From Mytilus californianus (lineage: Eukaryota > Mollusca > Bivalvia > Mytilida > Mytilidae): a stretch of DNA of 64,000 nt. Location of the stretch: positions 90,999,995 to 91,063,994 of the forward strand of contig NW_026262690.1 of NCBI RefSeq assembly GCF_021869535.1, given 5' to 3'. The notes below the pieces were generated by a model. It saw only the letters and a list, made by a program, of their open reading frames with translations. It had not been told where the DNA came from and made no database searches. Position 1 is the first letter of the stretch. Every line of letters begins with the position of its first letter. The position numbers and the translations under genes are program-made. Positions 48,801 to 57,800 of this stretch are shown here, one piece after another.

Positions 48801-51800
48801 GCATGTAGCATATTGCATACTCATCAAATTGAACAAACAATTCAGCAGAAACAAGGATGTTCGCTACTCTGTTTTAAAATAACAAGCTTTTTAAAAGACT
48901 GTTATAGATGGATAGTATATAAATAAAGGAATTTAAAAAGCAGAAAAAAATGAAGGGTCCGTGTGCTTGTTTTCGAGATATAAGCCATTAAAAATTTGGA
49001 TGGAAATAATTTTCTCTAGATTTTTCATACATTTAACATTGGCACCTTTTTTCTTTTAAAAAATACAAAAAAATAACAAGGATTTTATAGGATTTTCAAA
49101 TATGGCTTTTTAAACTATATGTAATAAAATTATGAAAAGAAAAGTAGGGGTTAGCGGGGAAAATTTTGTAATGGCACTACATGGATAAAACCAAAGGATT
49201 CCGAATATCTGGCAAAAATTCAAAAGCAAGAGGAGCGAACATCCTTAACTGCCATTACTTCACCAATGTAATTAATTGAATTGCAAATTATGTTTCAGCA
49301 TCAGCTTATGATTGAAAATGAGACTATAGTACAATTACGTTTAAAATTGTGTGTGAAATTACAGGGTGAATACTATGATATACTCAAGTTTTGAATGTAC
49401 TATTATTGTGCTTGTCAATTAAGATTGGATTTGAAAGCACCTTGCTGAACTGAGTTCAAACTCACTGTGTTACTCACAACATCAGTGTTGACAGGCTAGG
49501 GATTACTGAAGCTGACTACTCGGCCACAGAGACTCAGATGTTCCTATGAAGCAAGGTGTAGTGAAGTGGTTGATTGAATGTTGATTGCTTTGATAATATC
49601 CAGTATATCAACAATAGTCTTACCATGCAAATTCAAATGACTGGCTTATTTGTTTCCTAGCAAATTTGTAAATATCAAACATAATATTATCAGATCCACT
49701 AGGAAAAATATCGAATTTATTTTATATTTCAGTTCACATTTTCTTTGGAGAAGTGTATTATTGAATCAGAAAATTTAGAAGAAAGAGTTGCTGTTGTACA
49801 TAGAATTATAGAAATTTTGTTAATATTTCAAGAACTGAACAATTTTAATGGTGTTCTAGAAGTGGTTAGTGCAATAAATTCTGCTCCAGTTTACAGACTG
49901 GAGAAAACTTTTGAGGTTAGTGTGGTCATTATACTGTTAATCGTCGTCCATTTGTGTTATTTTAAAAGTATATGTTTTTGTTTATAGCAACTTCCAATGT
50001 ATGATGGCAGATTTTCTAGTGAATTCAATGAAAAAAAACATTGTTTTCTTGCTTTTTTATCTGAATTGTACTAGAATTACAGCATCAAAACTTTACAAAG
50101 ATAACAGAACAAATTGATTAATAAATTTGGAATCTAATTTCAGAAATTTTTTAAGGTATGTATAGTTGTTGCAATTTTGGAAAATGCTATCACAATTAAA
50201 AACATAACTTTATTTATGCGAATTCAATATAATTTAAAAACGCAAAATTTCTGAATTTATACAAGCATGATATAAGCATGAGGATTATGTATAAAAAAAA
50301 TTGCAAGACTGCAAATGTAGTTATTTCTTCGATCCTGTACTACCTTTTCATGATACTTGTATGATGTTGTTGTTATGTGTTTCTCCAAGATTTCAATAAG
50401 AGAAAGGTGCTTTTGATGTTGAAAAAACATTTTAATGCCATTTAAAAGGGCAATAACAATTGAAAAGAGCAGATTGAATGACATCAACAAAGTTGCACAA
50501 TAACAACTAAAAAGGTTTAAATACCTAAATTGAAATTGACCTTGAATATAGAAAACACTGCATGTGAACAATTTTGAAATGTGAAGAATGATGATTGATT
50601 GATTGATTGTTGATGAACTACTTAAGACTACTTGTCCCTGAGGTTTAGAATGTGAAGTGCATAGAGAAATATAATCATACTGTGGATTCATTTATTTTTT
50701 TGGAACCAATTTTCGTAGATTGACGAAAAGTATTATTTTCACGGATAATAGATTCAAATATCACGAAAATACAACTTAAAAAGGGTTTTACAGCAAATCT
50801 TCTCTTCAGTTCAAGTGGCCTTAAGGTCACGTGAGCTTTTGCCATCACTTTGGGTCCATCGTCATTGTCTGTCAGTCCTTGCAAACTTATTAAAAAATCT
50901 ATTCCTTTGAACTACTGGATCAAATGTTACCAAACTTTATCCAAATGTTCTGAAGTATACCTAGTCTGGTGATTTGATCCATCAACAAACCTGGCTGTTG
51001 TTAATAAATATAGAACAATGGGGTAAAATTGACCAGCAGGTCAAGTTCTATCTCCTGCTAAATGTTTTGAAAAATCGGACAACCCATTTTACAATTATCA
51101 CCCCTGATTTTGTTTTCAGATTTCCTTGAACCTTTTGGTTAAATTTCATAGAGATCCATACACTTAAACTAAAGTTATTGTCCGGAAACCAAATGTCTTC
51201 GGAAAAACACCAACTAGGACGACGACGTGATAGCAATATATGAACGCAAATTTTTTGCGGTCATATAAAAATTACAGGAGTTATTGCCCTTGAAAGATGG
51301 TTTTAATCCATTTTTTTTCTTTTTTGAAGAAATCTTTGTAGATAGAGAAAAAAATTTAAAAATCAAAGATAACTACCACAATAAGATCTACAAATAAGTC
51401 AACATGGCTAAATTGTTAAAAAAAAAAACACCTGTTAGGAGTTGTTGCCCTTGAAAGATGATTTTTTTATTTTTTGGTTATTGTGCTGCTTTTGCTAAAA
51501 CTGTAATAGGTAGTGGTAATCAGTAAAAAAAAGCAAATTGTTTAGCACAATAAGGTCTATAAATCAGTCATCATGACCGAAACTGTCAAAAGTCTCCTTA
51601 TAGAAGTTATTTCCTCTGAATGATTTTTATCCATTTTTTGGCAGTTTTGTCAAAAAATAGTGGAGTTGGAGAGAAACTTTAAAACATAAAAAAGATCTGC
51701 CTGTAAGTCAACATGGCCAAATTGTCACACTAGTAATAGGATTTAATTCCTTTAAACTGATTGAAATAAACAGGAAAAAATAAATATCAAAATAACTTGT

Positions 51801-54800
51801 TTTTTACCAGTTTAGTTATTCAGGCTCCTAAGAGCCTCTTGTTTAAAAATTTACTTAGAGAGAGATCTCCAATTTAGAAGGTTTGAAAAGCAGTGATTTC
51901 AACATTTATGAAACAATTTTTGAAATGAAGAAAGTATTTCTTATCAATTTCGCCACTTAAATTTGTAAAAGTAAAAAAATCACTTGTACAAATTTTTACC
52001 TGGCAACAAGTTTATGACCCCAAGCTTATCAACATTCACAACAGATGTCATAATTTGTTGTTACAGGTAATCACCTTATCCCATGGATCATTACTGATCA
52101 TCAAAATTTATTCATACAAATAGAATTGGTCAGTCAGCATTTGTCATTTCGAAAAAAAAAAATTTCATGCGACCACCTGATTTGCAACCTTTACTGTAGT
52201 TTTATGATGAAAATGCCTTTATGAACGTATTTAAAGACATCGTTTTACTTGAATTCAGTTAAAAATGTTTAATCCAGACATATTTGTCTTTGCCTTTTAA
52301 CTTTTGATATAAAAATAACAAAACAGGTGGCCATTGATTGTATTGAGTTGTGGTGCAAAGTTAAGAGGGTCTTGGTAGGGGTTTGGGAGGAGGCTTTGGT
52401 CATCATTTTCTGTATTCTTTATTTTTATACAAATTTTCTCTTTTCTGTATACTTAAGCACCCATTAATCTCTCTTCTTCATTTTTTGGCCCATTTTTCTC
52501 TATTCCTTATTTTTTATTTTAAAGCATATTCTCTATTCTATCGCATATACAGACCATAAGTTAATTATAAGGACAGAAACATTGACTAATAGATTCATTA
52601 TATTAGTCCTATTTAGTCCTTGTTTTGAGACGTAAAAATAAAAAAAAATAAAAAAACAATATGTAGCTTTCGAAGAAAAACAGCTGTTTTGTTTTAAAAT
52701 TCATTGTAAATTTTTATTTGTATAGTATATATAAATAAGAAAATGAAAGTACACGTTTTTTTCATGTATTTAACCCTAAACAGTAACTGCCCTATTCCTA
52801 TGATGTTAAGCTGTTACCCAAGAAAGGTAGTATCTTATCACTCAAAAGTGACTTAAGCCCTCAAAATCCTAGCTTAAACCCTGAAAATTTGACACTGAGA
52901 CATAATGTTTTGGAAAATAATGTTTTGGAAAATAATGTTTTGGTTGAATCACACATGAAAATGGCTGTGATGTCTAAAAAATATATAAATGGTAAAGTGT
53001 TGATTATGGTTTATATTACAGGCAGTTCCTAATAGGTTGATGAATGCTTTTGAAGAAGCTAGACAACTGAATTCGGATCATGGCAAAAAGTACATGGAAA
53101 AATTAAGATCCATAAATCCTCCTTGTGTTCCCTTTCTTGGTAAGTTGTCTTTTTTATGAGGATTAAAACCATCAGTAAGATTTTATAGTCTGGCTTTTGA
53201 TATCCACAGATGATTTCGTTCTGATTGTTAACCAATTTTTCATTGGTTTTCTGAATTTTTTTTCATTACAGTTTCTTGATTATACCATATGATTTCCTCA
53301 GGTACAGCCATTTCTGCTTTTAATAAGAGCAAAATCATTTCTGAATATCTAGGTGTTAGAATAGAACAATATTCAAAGATGCCATTATGAATAAATACAT
53401 TACTGCTTAATCTGTTTGTCAACTGAAGCAAATATTTGATATGATATTTTGTGGACTATTAAGTATACTTCACATAGCTTTCTATTCAACTTTAGGCCAA
53501 AAATAAAATTTAAAATTGTTTGATGTTGCCTTCCTACCCAACTCAATTGGTAACAAGCAGAATACCCTAAAAAATTTATGACACAAATTGTCTCAAATTT
53601 AAAAAAAAAAAGATTTTTCCTTCTCTAACGTTGTTTTCTTGTCTAAAACATGTAACTTATGCTGTTGCAAAAAAAAAAAAAAAATCCCTTCCTACCTACC
53701 CAACTTTACAAGGCATGGGTAGACAACATCAAACAAAGAGTTTCTTCAGGGTGGCCTTAACTGTTCATTATGTAAAACAAATGTGAAATTGATATTTGTA
53801 GGTATGTATCTGACAAATATTTTGAAGATTGAGGAAGGAAATTTAGATTTTTTACCCAATCGTCCTCCTGGGTTAATCAATTTCAGTAAGCGACGGAAAG
53901 TAGCAGAAATCACAGGAGAAATTCAACAGTATCAAAATCAACCATATTGTTTGAGTATTCAGCAAGATATAAGGGTAAGTTCACTGATAACAAGCCAATC
54001 TAAAAGTTTTTGAGGGTAGTAATGATCTTTACCGTCAGGCGTAAAACGGTCATTTTGGGCTACCGTTAGCATCAAATTGGTTAAAATTTTATCGTGATTC
54101 GTCAAAATATCCTTATCGTGATTCGTCAGTGGTCTAAAATAATTATCAGGGGTGTGGAAATGCAATGCCTGACTCGCCTGACTCGTACATTTGACAGACC
54201 GGACAAGCAGTTTTTTGTGTCATTGTTGCCCGTGGACTAGTAAAAAAATGTTGCTTGATAAAGGACAAATAGTATTCAAAAATAAAGTGAATAGAGGATT
54301 TTAAGGGAAAAGGGTGGGTTGGTGCAAAAAACAATCCAACAATTCATCAATTATTTTGTCCTAATGAAAATGTACATTTTATCGTCATACACCTAAAATT
54401 GCCGTTAACGTCATTTGGCAAGATTTTTTACAGTTATTCATCATGAAGGTACCCCCATTACGACCCTCTTTTTTGTTATGAATCATATTATTACCGCCTT
54501 AGTGGTCTTGTGTTCGCCTTGAGTGCAGGAGGTCGTGGGTTGGAACCCCGGCTGGGTCAAATCAAACACTTTTTAATTGGCATTTGCTGCTTCTCTGTTA
54601 AGCATCCTGCATTAAGGGGTAAGAGCAAAGACTGATTGGCTGGGAGTGTTAAAAATCCAGCTCAGCATGTTGGTCTTTTACAAACAGGGTTAATATTCAT
54701 ATTACATTTATCTGTTCTTGTCCTGAATATGCATTTAATTTGCGACTGGATGTTAAACACCATCCATCGTCATCATATCATATTAATTACAGAAGATGTC

Positions 54801-57800
54801 CTGATTTTATACATCATGTCTTATTGATTCCGGAATATCCAAATTATAAACAATATCATTGGTCAAAGAATTTTGAGCAAAAAAAAGAATTGACTTAGAT
54901 CCATAAGAAAATTGTAATGACTTGTTCCAAAAGTTTTGTGATGTAGAGATCTGAATTTTGATTGACGCAAAAGACTTTCAGTAAAAATAATTAGTGAACC
55001 TGAATCGTTATGATTTTCTGTCAAATAGTATGAAAATAAACAGAATGTTATGAAACAGGACCAATATAATTGTGTATTTATGATAAATATTGAGTAAGAA
55101 ATGATAATTTTGTCTGAATACATTTTATATTTTTCCTAAGATTGTTATGGTTTTCAGACTAATCATCACCCATCAAATTAAAAGTGAATGTTTTCTGATC
55201 CCACCCAATAAATTCTAGAACAGATCTGATATGTAACCACATTTTCCAAATTTTCACAATATAATGTGCATTATTTAATATTTGCAGGAATATCTTGAGA
55301 GTTTAAATCCCCGTGAGGAATTGTCAGAGAAAGAATTTAATGATTACTTATATGAGAAATCGTTAGAGATAGAACCAAGGAACTGTACAAGGCCTCCAAA
55401 ATTTGTATGTATATTAATACACAGTTGAAAGCAAAGTCATTTTGGAATTACATATATAATGAAAAAAAAATTCTCCAGCTGATATCATGATTACATTCTT
55501 GATGTGATACATTCACAAAAATAATGTAGATGTGAGCTTCATATGCACTAAATTAATATTTTCTATATTGATTGTTTAAAAAATGGCAACCACTTTGTTG
55601 ATATTACTCTTATATTTTACCTATGAAAGTTGGGGTTAACCGTTAGCTTAAATTGCTGCATAACTCAAGAACATTCTTTTTCATAAGAGAAATACATGGA
55701 AATACATGTATATACCTGTAGTAATACAAATGAGATGAGATTTTACAAACACTCTTATTCTTAAATAGATTCTTTTTTTGAACAATGTACCTCCGTTGCA
55801 ATGCTCACCTCAAGAACTGGATGTTGTGGATCCATGGCTGGGTCAAACTCAATACTTAAAATTAGTATTTGCTGCTTTTTTGCTAAGCACAGGGCATTAA
55901 AGAGTAAGAGTGAAGACCAGCTTGTCACAAAATAATGTGTCAGGGTATAATGACTTGTCTTCCTGTGGACTATTACCTTTGAACTAGGATGTCAAAAATT
56001 TCAGCTCAGCCTGTCAGTCTATTACAAAGCAGGCTTCATATTCATATGACATAAACATGTTCTCATTTTGAATATATATGCATTTAACTTGCCACTGGAT
56101 GTTAAATAGCCATCAATCATCATCTTTTCAAACATTTTATACAAAATACATAAATTTATGTTAACCTTTTGAAAATCTGTTTCAGGCAAGAAAAACAGAC
56201 TATCCATTGAAGTCACCAGGAATCAGACCCATTACAGCAAAACATTTAACACAGAAACATGCATCATTTCCATTTAACGCAACATTTGGTTCAATGAGAG
56301 AAGATGCGACTGATGTAGAAGCATCCTCTCCGCATAACACAACACCATCAACCCCTACCACACCTCTGTCACCGCCACACAATGGAGACAGTGTGTTCTT
56401 ACCAGTCACAATCGGCCAAGGCATAGGTAATGTTGTTGCCGAGGAGGCAGATATTATAAATTATTTAAGGTCCCTATCATAAGGGTTTCTAACACATCAC
56501 TACATATAGGTGCGTTCGACTCCTAATCTTAATTAACTAGGATTTTCAGTTTTCATACCGAAGGTCAGTGCTTCTCTCCAGGCACTCCAGCTTCCTCTGC
56601 CAATGAAAACTAAACACTACGAAATAGCACAATTGTGCTGAAAGTGCCGTTAAACACCAATCAATCAATCAGTCAATCTTACCACTAAGTTACCAGTCAC
56701 AATTGGATAAGGCAAAGGTAATGGTATTGCCAAGAGGCAGATCTGTTTAATCTCTATGTAACAGATCCCTCTAATACTGTGGATTCATTTATTTTCGTGG
56801 ATTCCAATTTTCGTGTTTTGTGGAAAACTTGAATATTCGTGGATATTTAATTTCGTGGCTTTGGGAAAGTCTGCATGCATTCCTTTAGAAAATTGGTAAT
56901 TCGTTGACCATTTAAATTTGTGGTTCACCTGTACCCACGAAATCCACGAAAATTGGTATCCAACGAATAATAATGAATCCACAGTACCTCCACGCAATAA
57001 AGACAAGTGTGTTCTACCTTTTCATTATCCATAAGGGCATATGTTATGTTGTTGCTCAGGCATATGTTATGTTGTTTCTCAGGCATATGTTATGTTGTTG
57101 CTCTGGCATATGTTATGTTGTTGCCAGAAAAGCAATGTGTTCTACAATTCACAACTTGCTAAAGAGGCATATTTAAGAAATCATATATAGTCACTTTCAT
57201 AATGCACTTTTACCACCCCTTAACAATTGAGAGGGCATGTAGTAACTATCTGCCAAGGCTTAGGTAAATTGTACCTTTTTCACCTCTACATGATGTGGTC
57301 AGTTTATTTATACAATTCCTTTCTTTCGTTGGACGAGTGGTCTAATTAGTCGAACTACTGTATCACTAGCCTGTCAACACTGAGGTTGTGAGTTCGAATC
57401 CTGCACGGGGCCTGTGCACTTGACTCCAATCTTTAATTGACTAGGATAAAAGTAGGATTGTCACTACCGCAGGTCGGTGTTTCACTCTGGGCACTCCTGC
57501 TTCCTCCACCAATAAAAACTGACTGCCACAAAATAGCATAATAGTGTTGAAAGTGGTGTAAAACACCAATCAATCAATCTTTCAGATTTTCTCGTATCTT
57601 GTATGTTAATATGAATATAATTTTTGTAATAAAATGGATACCAAGAAAGTCAGTCAAAATTGATAACTTTATGTATTTGAATATTTTTAGTAATGAGACA
57701 AAAAATACTGATATAAAAGATTGTTGCCATGTGATTAATTAGATTAGTTTAATTTTCTGCATAATTATGAAAACCTGATGTCCTGTTAGACAAATAAATA

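Larger units (their letters stand above)
56677..57290 (+). repeat. Degenerate copies of the exon 23 end and donor
   Basis: Exon 23 ends TTACCAGTCACAATCGGCCA then AGGCATAG|GTAATGTTGTTGCC. Copy 1 (56691-56745) reads TTACCAGTCACAATTGGATA, AGGCAAAG|GTAATGGTATTGCC, AAGAGGCAGATCT. A second is near 57004-57060 (GTGTGTTCTACC, then GGCATATGTTATGTTGTTGC); weaker ones are near 57128-57172 and 57215-57275 (ATCTGCCAAGGCTTAG|GTAA). Confidence 0.75.

Noticed and set aside
50257-50691. 144-codon minus-strand ORF
   Set aside because: No recognisable similarity; it lies in a Sos intron, overlaps MITE fragments and has the AT-rich composition of the intron.
54484-54565. tRNA gene
   Set aside because: Same reason; it is the head of SINE family 2, shared with a decayed copy at 55792.
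57038-57129. CRISPR-like short repeat
   Set aside because: Contiguous 23-bp units with no spacers, in a eukaryotic intron.
57335-57420. tRNA gene
   Set aside because: A and B boxes are present but the cloverleaf is not intact and the SINE body follows directly.
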